Assembly (NCBI RefSeq): GCF_014207255.1
Contig: NZ_JACHCZ010000002.1
Location: forward strand, 434,001-498,000
Origin: Pseudomonas sp. JAI120
Lineage (GTDB): Bacteria; Pseudomonadota; Gammaproteobacteria; Pseudomonadales; Pseudomonadaceae
Direction of reading: 5' to 3'
DNA: 64,000 bases
The translations under genes were made by a program, and so were the position numbers. Under the pieces are notes generated by a model that did no database searches, was not told where the DNA came from, and saw nothing but the letters and a program-made list of their open reading frames with translations. How positions within the stretch are numbered: the stretch's first letter is position 1; every line of letters begins with the position of its first letter. Positions 1 to 8,230 of this stretch are shown piece by piece.

Positions 1-839
1 AGGAACTGATGGTTCTTCACCGCGAACAGGTTCTGCCACTGCGGCGAACGGCGGAAGGCCTCGGTGCCAGCCTCCGAACCGAGCATTTCCTCATAGGTAT
101 CGATGATGAAATCACTGTCGAAGTCGCCAATGCGCTCCAGGCTGTAAGGCACGTTCTGACGCGCCTCCTTGAAGGCCGACACGCGCCCGAGGCCGAAGTC
201 GGCGATCACGTCATCCATGCCGGAACGGCCGATCAGTTGAAAACCATCCGGATAGACCTCCAGGGTGGTTACCGTGATACGCCCCGGCTCCTTCACCCGC
301 TTGGCGAATTCGCCGACGATCCATTGGTATTCGTTCAGCAGCTTCTGGTAGCGCTGCTGCTTGCCTACCAGTTCGGCCAGCTCCTTGGCGTAAGTCTTGA
401 TGTCGGCCTCGCGCGCCGGCAGCAGCACCACCGGGGCAATGCTGCTGAGGCGCTCTTTCAGGTCCTGGTGATAGGACAGCCCGACGATCAGGTCAGGCTT
501 GAGCGCCGCGATGGCCTCGAGATCGGGCGACTGGTGCGAACCGACATAGCGAATGCCGGAGACATCGAAGCGCTGCTGAGCGCCACGGAATAACACATCC
601 GAGAACAGCTTCTTGCGCCCCGTGGACCCGCAAGGGGTTATGCCCAGCTCGAGCAGTTGGGTGGTCAGGCTGAGGTCATGCAGGGATACCACGCAACGCG
701 GTGCGACCGGCACTTCGACACGGCCGAAACGGTTCTCGAACACACGGGTGTCGGCGGCGACAGCCTGCATCGAACTCAGGCCCAGCAGTACACAGGCTAT
801 CAGGGAAAGGGCTTTGAACTTCACCATCATCTTCGACAT
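1..839 (-). CDS. Iron-siderophore ABC transporter periplasmic binding protein (partial, C-terminus beyond window)
   Basis: Translating the minus strand from an ATG at 839 gives an uninterrupted frame to the window edge, about 279 residues. It opens with a signal peptide (KFKALSLIACVLLGL, predicted cut after AVAA), so the protein should be soluble in the periplasm; there is no lipobox. The body fits the FepB/FecB-type class III binding-protein fold: an N-terminal lobe with VVSLHDLSLTTQLLELG, then DLEAIAALKPDLIVG, a linking helix and a C-terminal lobe. It would deliver a ferric siderophore to the adjacent permeases. The start lies 19 bases after the second permease gene, so it is the last gene of a leftward operon. 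The substrate cannot be read from sequence. The C-terminal end is missing. Confidence 0.88.
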   Translation of the reverse strand, partial: MSKMMVKFKALSLIACVLLGLSSMQAVAADTRVFENRFGRVEVPVAPRCVVSLHDLSLTTQLLELGITPCGSTGRKKLFSDVLFRGAQQRFDVSGIRYVGSHQSPDLEAIAALKPDLIVGLSYHQDLKERLSSIAPVVLLPAREADIKTYAKELAELVGKQQRYQKLLNEYQWIVGEFAKRVKEPGRITVTTLEVYPDGFQLIGRSGMDDVIADFGLGRVSAFKEARQNVPYSLERIGDFDSDFIIDTYEEMLGSEAGTEAFRRSPQWQNLFAVKNHQF

Positions 840-858
840 GTCCTTCAGTGACGACGCG

Positions 859-1899
859 TCAACGGTTGCGTTGCCGCGCCAGCAAAACCAACAGATAAGG
901 TGCACCGATAATCGCCACCACCAGACCGGCCGGCAGTTGCAACGGCGGCAGCAAGGCGCGCCCCAGAGTGTCACCCAACAGAACCAGTACGGCCCCGAAC
1001 AGGGCCGACAGCGGCAACAACGCGCCATGCCGGTCACCGCACAACTGCCGCGCCAGGTGCGGCGCGACCAGGCCAACGAAGGTCATAACGCCGATATTGG
1101 CCACCGTTGCTGCGGTCAACGTGACGCTGCACAGCAACAGCAAGAGCATTATCAGCGGTGCATTCAGGCCGCGGCTGAGCGCCACGCTCTCGCCCAGTTG
1201 CAGGAGATTGAGCTGGCGATGACAGAACAACAGGGGCATGCCCGCCACCAGCAGCCAGATCAGCAGGCTCTGCACCTGCGGCCAACCACTGCGATGCAGG
1301 CTGCCGCCAAGCCACATCAGCGCCGATTCGACCCGATCGATATTGCCGTAGGTGATCAGCAGATCGGCGACGGCACCGAGCATGGCCGTCAGCCCCACGC
1401 CAACCAGAATCAGGCGCAGCGGGGCAATGCCACCGCGCCAGGATAGCGCGACGATAAACAGCGCCACCGCCAGACCGCCGAGCAACGCTGCCAGAGGATA
1501 GAGCGGCAGCGGCAAGGCCTCCGGCCACTGCACCAGGATCAGCAACATGGTGACGCTGGCGCCCGCCTCCACCCCGACCAATCCCGGGGCAGCCAGTGGG
1601 TTGCGCGTCAGTGACTGCATCAACACGCCAGCCAGAGCCATCGCCGCGCCCCCGAGTATCGCCAGCAGGATGCGCGGCAGGCGCAACTCCCACAGCACGT
1701 TGGCCGACAGCGCCTTCTCATCGGCGAACAGGCCCTGCCAGAGCTGAGCCATGCCCATCGTGTAGCTACCTACGCCCGCCGCGTACAGCGTCAGGCCCGT
1801 CAGCAACAAGAGCAGCACAGACGCCGCCAACACATCGATGGGTCGGCCGACCCAGGGCAACCCGGGGCAACGCCTTGGCGTGGTCAGCCAGCGACTCAC
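859..1899 (-). CDS. Iron-siderophore ABC transporter permease 2 (FecD/FepG-like)
   Basis: This encodes an inner-membrane permease of 346 residues of the FecCD/BtuC family with about nine or ten hydrophobic segments. Family motifs include LPRILLAILGGAAMALAGVL near the N-terminus, NPLAAPGLVGVEAG, and the cytoplasmic-loop motif FVGLVAPHLARQLCGDRH that contacts the ATPase. The chosen start is a GTG at 1899, which overlaps the stop of the upstream permease gene as GTGA; the same frame stays open further upstream but that part is out-of-frame noise over the other permease. It would pair with the other permease to form the membrane channel. Confidence 0.88.
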   Translation of the reverse strand: MSRWLTTPRRCPGLPWVGRPIDVLAASVLLLLLTGLTLYAAGVGSYTMGMAQLWQGLFADEKALSANVLWELRLPRILLAILGGAAMALAGVLMQSLTRNPLAAPGLVGVEAGASVTMLLILVQWPEALPLPLYPLAALLGGLAVALFIVALSWRGGIAPLRLILVGVGLTAMLGAVADLLITYGNIDRVESALMWLGGSLHRSGWPQVQSLLIWLLVAGMPLLFCHRQLNLLQLGESVALSRGLNAPLIMLLLLLCSVTLTAATVANIGVMTFVGLVAPHLARQLCGDRHGALLPLSALFGAVLVLLGDTLGRALLPPLQLPAGLVVAIIGAPYLLVLLARQRNR

Positions 1900-2879
1900 T
1901 TGAGCTTCCTCAGCACCAGCGCGACGAACACCGGGCCGCCGATCAGCGCGGTGACGATGCCGGTGTTGAGTTCGTAAGGGCTCACCAGGGTGCGCGCCAC
2001 TACATCGGCCAGCACCAGCAGCAAGCCACCCAGCAGCGGCGTAGCCAGCAGCAGCTGCCGCAGGTCGTGGCCAACCAGCAGCCGCGCCGCATGCGGTACT
2101 ACCAGCCCGACAAAACCGATGGGGCCAGCCAACGCCACTGCGCAACCGGACAGCAGCACCACGGCCGCCAAACTCAGCAGCCGCATCCGCAACAGGTTGA
2201 CGCCCATGCTGGAGGCCACCTGCGCGCCCAGCCGATAGGCATTCAACGCCCGCACATTGATCAGGCAAAGCAACATGCCGACGATCAGGTAGGGCCAGAG
2301 CCAGCTTGGCAGGTTTGCCCCGCTGATACCCAGCGAGCCGGTCAGCCAGCGGCGCAGGCTGTCCAGGCCCTGCTGATCGAGCAGCAGCAGAATCGCGGTG
2401 ATAGCGCCGAACAGCGCGGCCATCATCGCCCCGGAAAGCGTCAGGCGTACCGGATTGGGCGTGCGCCCGGCCAGCAGCATGACGCCGATGGCGGCCACCA
2501 GAGCGCCGCTGAAGGCAAACAGGGGAATCATGGTCATGTCGTTGCCGGGTAGCACCAGCAAGCCAATGACCACGAACAAGGCCGCACCGCTGTTGATGCC
2601 GAGGATGCCCGGGTCTGCCAACGGATTGTCGCCCACGGCCTGCATCACCGTGCCGGCCAGCCCCAGGCAGGCGCCCACAGTCATCGCCACCCACAGGCGC
2701 GGCAGGCGCGAACCGCGGATGACGCTGTGATCAGAATTACTCGGGTCATACGCCAGCAGCGCCTGCCAGACATCGCTCCAGGGGATCGACTTGGCCCCCA
2801 CTGCCAGGTGCAGCGTCGACGCCAGGCCGATGCCGATCAAGATCGATAACCAGATCGGCCAGCGCCACCCACCCGTCAT
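1896..2879 (-). CDS. Iron-siderophore ABC transporter permease 1 (FecC/FepD-like)
   Basis: This encodes a 327-residue FecCD-family permease with about ten membrane segments. Seen in the sequence are LPRLWVAMTVGACLGLAG, NPLADPGILGINSGAALF and FVGLVVPHAARLLVGHD, the family's N-terminal, core and ATPase-contact motifs. The ATG at 2879 is preferred over an upstream ATG at 2933 because it overlaps the ATPase stop as ATGA and removes a non-hydrophobic, arginine-rich leader. Together with permease 2 it should form a heterodimer for ferric siderophore import across the inner membrane. Confidence 0.88.
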   Translation of the reverse strand: MTGGWRWPIWLSILIGIGLASTLHLAVGAKSIPWSDVWQALLAYDPSNSDHSVIRGSRLPRLWVAMTVGACLGLAGTVMQAVGDNPLADPGILGINSGAALFVVIGLLVLPGNDMTMIPLFAFSGALVAAIGVMLLAGRTPNPVRLTLSGAMMAALFGAITAILLLLDQQGLDSLRRWLTGSLGISGANLPSWLWPYLIVGMLLCLINVRALNAYRLGAQVASSMGVNLLRMRLLSLAAVVLLSGCAVALAGPIGFVGLVVPHAARLLVGHDLRQLLLATPLLGGLLLVLADVVARTLVSPYELNTGIVTALIGGPVFVALVLRKLK

Positions 2880-3682
2880 CGGGCTACCTGGCTGTCGAGC
2901 GCGCGCAGGCGAGCAGGCGAAGCCGGCACGCACAGAGGATCACCGGAATGCGGATCGATGAGAATGTGCGCATCCAGATCGAACACAGCCTTGAGGTTGG
3001 CCGGAGTGAAGACCTCGGCAGGCGTGCCCTGGGCGTGCACCTTGCCCTGGCGCAACATCACCAGTTGATCGGCATAGCGCGCGGCCTGGTTGAGGTCATG
3101 CAGAACCGCGACGACAGTGCGCCCTTGGTCACATAGCTCGGCGAGCAGTTCGAGCAAGGCGATCTGATGAGCGATGTCGAGAAAGGTGGTGGGCTCGTCG
3201 AGCAGGATGACCGGGGTCTCCTGCGCGAGAGTCATGGCAATCCAGCAGCGCTGTAACTGCCCCCCGGACAGGCTGGTCAGGGTGCGGTCCAGCAGCATGC
3301 CGACGTCGGCCAGTGCCACGGCGCGGTCGATCGCCTGCTGATCGGCGTCACTCCACTGCTGCCACCAGCTTTGCCAGGGGTAGCGCCCCTGCATGACCAG
3401 CTCGCGCACGGTTATCCCGGCAGGCGAAGCGGTGCGTTGCGGCAACAGCGCTATTTGCCTGGCCAGATCACGTCGCGAGAGCTGAACGTGAGGCTTACCC
3501 TGCAGCAGTACGTCGCCGCTGGCTGGTCGTAGCATGCGCGCCAGCACGTTCAGCAAGGTGGTCTTGCCACAACCATTGGCACCGATCAATGCGGTAAAGC
3601 AGCCCTCGGGAATGGTCAGACTGATGTCATTCAGCACCTTCAATCCGTCGAATTGAAGCTGAAGCCCCATTGCTTTCAACAT
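2876..3682 (-). CDS. Iron-siderophore ABC transporter ATP-binding protein (FepC/FecE-like)
   Basis: This encodes a 268-residue cytoplasmic ATPase that energises siderophore import. Walker A GANGCGKTT is at residues 34-42, the signature LSGGQ at 138-142 and Walker B VILLDEP at 158-164, followed by the H-loop in VVAVLHDLNQA. It is the first gene of the leftward operon ATPase-permease-permease-binding protein. The binding protein more often comes first in such operons, so the order here is reversed. An in-frame ATG four codons downstream (3670) is an equally possible start because neither has a strong ribosome site. Confidence 0.9.
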   Translation of the reverse strand: MLKAMGLQLQFDGLKVLNDISLTIPEGCFTALIGANGCGKTTLLNVLARMLRPASGDVLLQGKPHVQLSRRDLARQIALLPQRTASPAGITVRELVMQGRYPWQSWWQQWSDADQQAIDRAVALADVGMLLDRTLTSLSGGQLQRCWIAMTLAQETPVILLDEPTTFLDIAHQIALLELLAELCDQGRTVVAVLHDLNQAARYADQLVMLRQGKVHAQGTPAEVFTPANLKAVFDLDAHILIDPHSGDPLCVPASPARLRALDSQVAR

Positions 3683-4013
3683 GCATACACACTCGAATTC
3701 GAACCACTGCGCCAGCGCCCGCCTGGCTCAGAGCCCGCGCAGCTTGCCAGGCATGCGGGTTCACCGCGAATCTCATCCAGCTCAGGGCGGGCATTGCCTA
3801 TCAGGCAGCGTCCAGGCCTTGAATATTTATACGTAGTAGCTTGCAGTAATATCTTAGTGATGACAATAAATTGTGAGCTAGTACAAATCTTTCTCATTTA
3901 GATGTAGAGTTCGCGCGCTACAGCTGACTGCCACGGCGCACTGGCGTGAAGGATCACAGAATGTCCTCCGCATTGCGCACACATACAAGAAGACCAGAGG
4001 ATGTTCCTTCGCC
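3683..4013. promoter_or_regulatory. Divergent control region with candidate Fur operator(s)
   Basis: These 331 bases separate the leftward transporter operon from the rightward receptor gene and hold no gene. The segment 3825-3905 is clearly AT-rich against its surroundings. Two imperfect matches to the 19-base Fur consensus lie here: around 3858-3876 (ATGACAATAAATTGT core) and, on the minus strand, around 3881-3901 (AAATGAGAAAGATTTG core). Each matches roughly nine or ten of 15 core positions by eye. Iron control is expected for such a locus, but the exact operator is inferred. No extracytoplasmic sigma factor or anti-sigma gene lies next to it. Confidence 0.4.
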
Positions 4014-6236
4014 ATGCGCCAGGTTACGCACCTAAGCCCCGAACGTTTCGCCCGACGCCCAGCCTTCAGCCTTACCGCACTCACACTGGCCATGGCCAGC
4101 CTGGGCACGGGCAGCCTGCATGCCGCTGAGACTAACCAGGCACCCACGGCTGCGTCCGTGGAGATTGATGCCATCAACGTTACCGGGCAAAGCGTTGAAC
4201 AGCCCACCGAGCATGTGGTCGGCTATGTAGCCAAACGCAACATGAGCGCTTCCAAGACCGATACGCCGATCACCGAGACGCCGCAGTCGCTGTCTGTGGT
4301 GACGAGCGACGAGATCCGCGACCGCCAGGCGGAAACGTTGGCCCAGGTGTTGAGCTACACGCCAGGGTTCACCGCCAGTGCGACCTCTTTCAACCGCACT
4401 GCGGACCGCTTCCGCATCCGCGGCTTCTCGGTCGAATCCGCCACCGGCGGCTCGCTGCGAGACGGCCTGCGCCTGCAGAACAACTCCTACGACGGCATTC
4501 AGGAACCTTATGGCCTGGAGCGCGTCGAGGTCATCCGTGGCGCTGCCTCGGTGCTCTACGGCCAGCTCTCGCCCGGCGGCATGGTAAATGGCGTCAGCAA
4601 GCGCCCAACCGAAACGCCGCTTCATGAGCTGCAACTGCAGGCGGGCTCCAATGACCGCAAGCAGCTCGCCGCCGATTTCAGCGGTGCTCTGCCCGGTAGC
4701 GACACCCTGAGCTATCGCCTGACCCTGCTCAGCCGCAACAGCGACACCCAGCAGGATCATCTCAACGACGACAAGATCTACATCGCCCCGGCGCTGACCT
4801 GGCGCCCTGACGAAGACACATCGCTGACCCTGTTGTCCTTCTACCAGAAGACCGATACGCGTTTCCCCGCGCCCCTGCCCTATCAGTTGGTCAAAGGTGT
4901 GGGTGACGGCGCCTTCAAGATCGGCCGCCACGACTTTATCGGCGAGCCGGGCTACGACGACATGAATGGCGAGATGTCGGCCCTGGGGTACGAATTCACC
5001 CACCACTTCAACGAGCACTTCACGCTTAATCACAAGCTGCGTTACTCCGAGTCCGATGTGAAGTGGAAATACCTGCAGGTCAGAACCGGTAATCCGGCAG
5101 TCACTGCCGCGGTGATCAATCAGGCCGCCACGACCGGCATTCTGCAAAGGCAATACAGTGATCGCCGTGAGCGTGCTCGAACCCTGGGCAGCGATACCAA
5201 TATCGAATCGAAATGGCAGCTCGGTAGCGTCGAGCACACCGTTCTGGTCGGTTTCGACGGCTATGACACTTCCTACGACTCCCATAACTTCCGAGGCGTA
5301 GCCCCCAGCCTGGACCTGAGTCGCTACAACTATGGTCAGCCCGTAGTGGTCAACAGAAGCCCCGCCCTGGACCGTGGCTCGCAGCTGGATATGCTGCAAA
5401 AAGGTGCCTATTTCCAGGATCAGATCAAGTTCGGCGACAAGTGGGTCCTGCAGGTAGGTGGCCGCCACGACTGGGCTGACCAGCAGCAGACGGCGCATCG
5501 CAATGGCGCCAAGGCCAGCCAAAGCGACGAAGCCACCACCTGGCGTGCGGGCCTGGTCTACCTGGCGGACAACGGCCTGGCGCCCTATATCAGCTATAGC
5601 GAGTCGTTCTTCCCGGTTTCCGTTGCAGAAGTCACCGGCCAGACCTTCACCCCCACCGAAGGTAAACAGTACGAAGTAGGCGTGCGCTATCAGCCCAAGG
5701 ACAGCAATATGCTGCTCAGCGCAGCAGTCTATGAGCTGACCCAGACCAACGTGCTCAAGCAGGATCCAGCTACCGACGAGTACCGCCAAACCGGCGAGGT
5801 ACGTTCCCGCGGTCTGGAGCTGGAAGCCAAGGCGGATGTCACCCCGGCACTCAGCGTGATCGCCACCTACGCCTATACCGATGCACGCACCACCAAGAGC
5901 GCAATCGCCGCCGAAGTGGGTCAACGTACCGACGAAACGCCCTACCACCAGGCAGCCCTGTGGACCCGCTACGACTTCGTCAACTGGGGCATCCCGCAGC
6001 TGAGCGTGGGCGCCGGCGCTCGCTACATGGGTACAATACAGGCCTCGGGCATGGATTCCGCCATGCCAGCCTATACCCTGTTCGACGCCATGGCGCGCTA
6101 CCAGATCGACGAACACTGGGACGTGACCGTCAACGCCAGCAACCTGACCGACAAGCGCTACGCGGAGTGCAGTTTCTCCACCTGTCACTACGGTGACGAG
6201 CGCACCCTGCTGACCTCGGTGAACTTCAACTGGTGA
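4014..6236 (+). CDS. TonB-dependent siderophore receptor, FhuA-like
   Basis: This encodes a 740-residue outer-membrane receptor. A signal peptide covers about residues 1-37 (cut near LHAAE). A TonB-box-like IDAINVTG follows, then a plug domain (TPQSLSVVTSDEIRD, RFRIRGFSVE, ERVEVIRGAASVLYG) and a 22-strand barrel ending in aromatic residues (SVNFNW). A cysteine pair near the C-terminus (AECSFSTCHYG) resembles the one at the same place in FhuA, suggesting a hydroxamate-type ligand; that is inference. There is no N-terminal STN signalling domain, so it should not drive a cell-surface signalling cascade. It is divergent from its likely partner ABC transporter. Confidence 0.92.
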   Translation: MRQVTHLSPERFARRPAFSLTALTLAMASLGTGSLHAAETNQAPTAASVEIDAINVTGQSVEQPTEHVVGYVAKRNMSASKTDTPITETPQSLSVVTSDEIRDRQAETLAQVLSYTPGFTASATSFNRTADRFRIRGFSVESATGGSLRDGLRLQNNSYDGIQEPYGLERVEVIRGAASVLYGQLSPGGMVNGVSKRPTETPLHELQLQAGSNDRKQLAADFSGALPGSDTLSYRLTLLSRNSDTQQDHLNDDKIYIAPALTWRPDEDTSLTLLSFYQKTDTRFPAPLPYQLVKGVGDGAFKIGRHDFIGEPGYDDMNGEMSALGYEFTHHFNEHFTLNHKLRYSESDVKWKYLQVRTGNPAVTAAVINQAATTGILQRQYSDRRERARTLGSDTNIESKWQLGSVEHTVLVGFDGYDTSYDSHNFRGVAPSLDLSRYNYGQPVVVNRSPALDRGSQLDMLQKGAYFQDQIKFGDKWVLQVGGRHDWADQQQTAHRNGAKASQSDEATTWRAGLVYLADNGLAPYISYSESFFPVSVAEVTGQTFTPTEGKQYEVGVRYQPKDSNMLLSAAVYELTQTNVLKQDPATDEYRQTGEVRSRGLELEAKADVTPALSVIATYAYTDARTTKSAIAAEVGQRTDETPYHQAALWTRYDFVNWGIPQLSVGAGARYMGTIQASGMDSAMPAYTLFDAMARYQIDEHWDVTVNASNLTDKRYAECSFSTCHYGDERTLLTSVNFNW

Positions 6237-6245
6237 TCTACCGCT

Positions 6246-6281
6246 CCGCGCGCCGAGCGAGCACCTTGCTGCGGCGCGCGG
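6246..6281 (+). terminator. GC-rich hairpin after the receptor gene
   Basis: A perfect 10-base inverted repeat (CCGCGCGCCG at 6246-6255 and its complement at 6272-6281) lies ten bases after the receptor stop. It has no T-run behind it, so it may pause polymerase or protect the mRNA 3' end rather than terminate by itself. Confidence 0.45.
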
Positions 6282-6402
6282 CCTTACCTGCCTAATGGAC
6301 AGAGGCAGCGGGCGGAACAAGGATCGACAGGCATAGCGGCTCCCCGATTCCCAAACTGAGAGCGGTGCTGGTTTCGAAGTTTGGAAAGCGATAAAAACGC
6401 AA

Positions 6403-6457
6403 AACCGCCAATCATCCCGGCCATGTTATGGCTGGAGTGATTGGCGGTTAGCTTTTT
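6403..6457. terminator. Strong, probably bidirectional intrinsic terminator
   Basis: A perfect 12-base inverted repeat (AACCGCCAATCA at 6403-6414 and its complement at 6438-6449), extended by an inner imperfect CCGGCCAT/ATGGCTGG pairing, is followed on the plus side by a T-run at 6453-6457. It is preceded by A-rich sequence, so it can also act leftward. It closes the siderophore receptor transcript. A second small inverted repeat (AGCAGAA / TTCTGCT, 6468-6487) follows. Confidence 0.75.
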
Positions 6458-6890
6458 CAGGACTTCGAGCAGAAACATGGTTCTGCTGAATCGACAGGCT
6501 ACAGACCTTAGTGAGCGCCTGCAGTGACGAACTGGAGCGAGACTCGCATCTGGCATTCAACCCATTGAAATCTAAGGTATTTATTTTATTGTCGAAGCAG
6601 GAAAGGGAGCCCCCACCACTGCTTAAGGCAAAGAGGCGCCTACAAAACCCGGGGCGATTCAAACATCGGTTATGCGCTCATACTTGTTTGCGCGTATAGC
6701 ATGACCTCATAGACTAACCTTCACCTATGACGAACGCTTGATGAGAGGCTTGCCGTAGACCTGCAATGAGGCAGAGGGCGGTCGCTAATTTGCAACACGC
6801 GCTTGGGGTAAGCGAAACAAGTTAATTTAGGTCAGCAACTGATTTATGAAAAATAAAACACATATAACTGTTAGCAGAGTACCTGATCAA
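6458..6890. other. Gene-poor stretch
   Basis: No convincing gene is seen here. The sequence has lower GC (for example the run 6566-6600), one small hairpin, and short reading frames without ribosome sites or recognisable composition. It may hold the promoter of the YchJ-family gene and decayed sequence at the edge of the siderophore locus. Confidence 0.5.
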
Positions 6891-7361
6891 ATGAGTACAT
6901 CCATTTGCCCCTGCGGCAGTGGCAACCTGCTGGATGCCTGCTGCGGCCATTATCACGCCGGGCACCCGGCCCCCTGCGCCAGCGCCCTGATGCGTTCACG
7001 CTACAGCGCCTATGTGCTGGGCCTGGTGGACTACCTGGTCGCCACCACTTTGCCCGCGCAACAGGCTGGCCTGGACCGAGAAGCCATCGGCGCCTGGAGC
7101 GCCCAGAGCACCTGGCTCGGCCTGGAGGTTGAAAGTTCCGAGGTGTTCGGCGGCCAGCCGGAACACGCCTTCGTGACCTTTACCGCACGCTGGCATGACA
7201 GCACCGGTGAACATAGCCACCGCGAGCAGTCTTCTTTCGTACAGAATGATGGGCGTTGGTACTTCATCGACCCCACGGTGGAAGTCAAAGCCGGACGCAA
7301 CGATGCCTGCCTGTGCGGCAGTGGGCAGAAATTCAAGAAGTGTTGTTCCAGCTACCTCTAA
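6891..7361 (+). CDS. YchJ-family SEC-C motif protein
   Basis: This encodes a 156-residue protein with a zinc-binding SEC-C-like motif at each end: CPCGSG...CC at residues about 6-18 and [13 protein letters not shown] at the C-terminus, with an NTF2-like middle ([21 protein letters not shown]). This layout is that of the YchJ (UPF0225) family, whose function is not established. The ATG at 6891 is chosen because family members begin just before the first cysteine motif; an upstream in-frame ATG at 6846 would add 15 residues of unlike composition. It heads a tight three-gene group with a lipoprotein and another SEC-C protein. Confidence 0.85.
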   Translation: MSTSICPCGSGNLLDACCGHYHAGHPAPCASALMRSRYSAYVLGLVDYLVATTLPAQQAGLDREAIGAWSAQSTWLGLEVESSEVFGGQPEHAFVTFTARWHDSTGEHSHREQSSFVQNDGRWYFIDPTVEVKAGRNDACLCGSGQKFKKCCSSYL

Positions 7362-7384
7362 TTCCCTACCACAGGACCAACGCC

Positions 7385-7867
7385 ATGCTTCGGATCTACA
7401 GCTTGATGCTGGCGTTAATCTTTGGCCTGACCGGTTGCGTCTCCTGGTTCGAAGACAATTCGCCCCCACCCCACGTCTCCCTGGTGAAAGTCGAAGTGGT
7501 GCGGGCCAAGCTGCTGGAGCAGAAATTCAAGCTGTACTTTCGCGTGGATAACCGCGACGACTCGGACCTGACCGTGCGTGGGCTGATCTACAAGGTCACC
7601 CTGGATGATTTTGTGCTCACCGAAGGCGAGTCCAATGAATGGCTGACTGTACCGCCCAAGGGCCATGCATTTTTCAAGGTGTCGGTGCGCACCAACCTCT
7701 GGCCGCAGATCCGCGATGTGGTGCAGATGCTGAAAAAACCCGACAAGCCTGTGCCGTATCGTCTGGAGGGGGAACTGAAAACCGGATTATTCATCGGTTA
7801 TGACGTGCAGGTGAACCACAATGGCGAGATAATCCCCGGCGATTTTATCCCGGAGCGACATCGATGA
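7385..7867 (+). CDS. Small lipoprotein, LEA type 2-like
   Basis: This encodes a 160-residue predicted lipoprotein. The signal sequence ends in the lipobox LTGC at about residues 15-18, so it should be cut and lipidated at that cysteine and anchored to a membrane facing the periplasm. The remaining body has an immunoglobulin-like beta pattern ([19 protein letters not shown] ... VSVRTN) typical of LEA type 2/water-stress families. Function is unknown. It starts 23 bases after the YchJ-family gene and its stop overlaps the next start as ATGA, so the three genes are probably co-transcribed and translationally coupled. Confidence 0.8.
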   Translation: MLRIYSLMLALIFGLTGCVSWFEDNSPPPHVSLVKVEVVRAKLLEQKFKLYFRVDNRDDSDLTVRGLIYKVTLDDFVLTEGESNEWLTVPPKGHAFFKVSVRTNLWPQIRDVVQMLKKPDKPVPYRLEGELKTGLFIGYDVQVNHNGEIIPGDFIPERHR

Positions 7868-8064
7868 CTCAGCAACCCCATGTCCATGGTCCTGACTGCA
7901 ACCACGATCACGATCACCATGATCACGACCACGGCCATGTCCACGGCCCGAACTGCGGCCACGCTCACCAGGAGCCGGTGCGCAATGCGTTGAAGGACGT
8001 TGGCCGCAACGACCCTTGCCCGTGCGGCAGTGAGAAGAAATTCAAGAAGTGCCACGGCGCGTAA
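7864..8064 (+). CDS. Histidine-rich SEC-C mini-protein
   Basis: This encodes a 66-residue protein in two parts: a histidine/aspartate-rich head (residues about 7-36, with repeated HGP, HDHD and HGHVHG units) and a C-terminal SEC-C zinc motif ([14 protein letters not shown]). The last ligand is histidine instead of the second cysteine, as in SecA. Such heads bind Zn, Ni or Co in other metal chaperones, so a metal-handling role is possible but not shown. The start overlaps the lipoprotein stop (ATGA). It shares its C-terminal motif with the YchJ-like protein two genes upstream. Confidence 0.8.
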   Translation: MTQQPHVHGPDCNHDHDHHDHDHGHVHGPNCGHAHQEPVRNALKDVGRNDPCPCGSEKKFKKCHGA

Positions 8065-8082
8065 GTTGCGCTGAAGGCCAAG

Positions 8083-8109
8083 GTGGGAGGGCACAAGCCC
8101 CCTCCCACA
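8083..8109. repeat. Degenerate REP-like palindrome
   Basis: GTGGGAGGG and its complement CCCTCCCAC flank a short centre just after the SEC-C gene. It shares the core of the intergenic REP family found elsewhere in this window and could also serve as the 3' end hairpin of the transcript. Confidence 0.7.
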
Positions 8110-8230
8110 CCGATCTGCGCCAGGCTTAAGTTTAAGTACTCATGTGTTTACACAACTCCTGCTTGCGTCGTTTCACCGCGCTCACTAACGTAGCGCCTTT
8201 ACTGACGCTACCCCCCGCAGGAGCTTTGCC

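Noticed and set aside
1900..2694. Upstream extension of the second permease frame to 2694
   Set aside because: This part overlaps the first permease in another frame, is arginine/glycine-rich and not hydrophobic. The GTG at 1899 with stop overlap is a better start.
4032..6320. A 762-codon open frame antisense to the TonB-dependent receptor
   Set aside because: The plus-strand frame has signal peptide, plug and barrel motifs; the antisense product has none.
6426..6662. Short minus-strand frames in the gene-poor stretch
   Set aside because: They run through the terminator palindrome, lack ribosome sites and have unconvincing composition.
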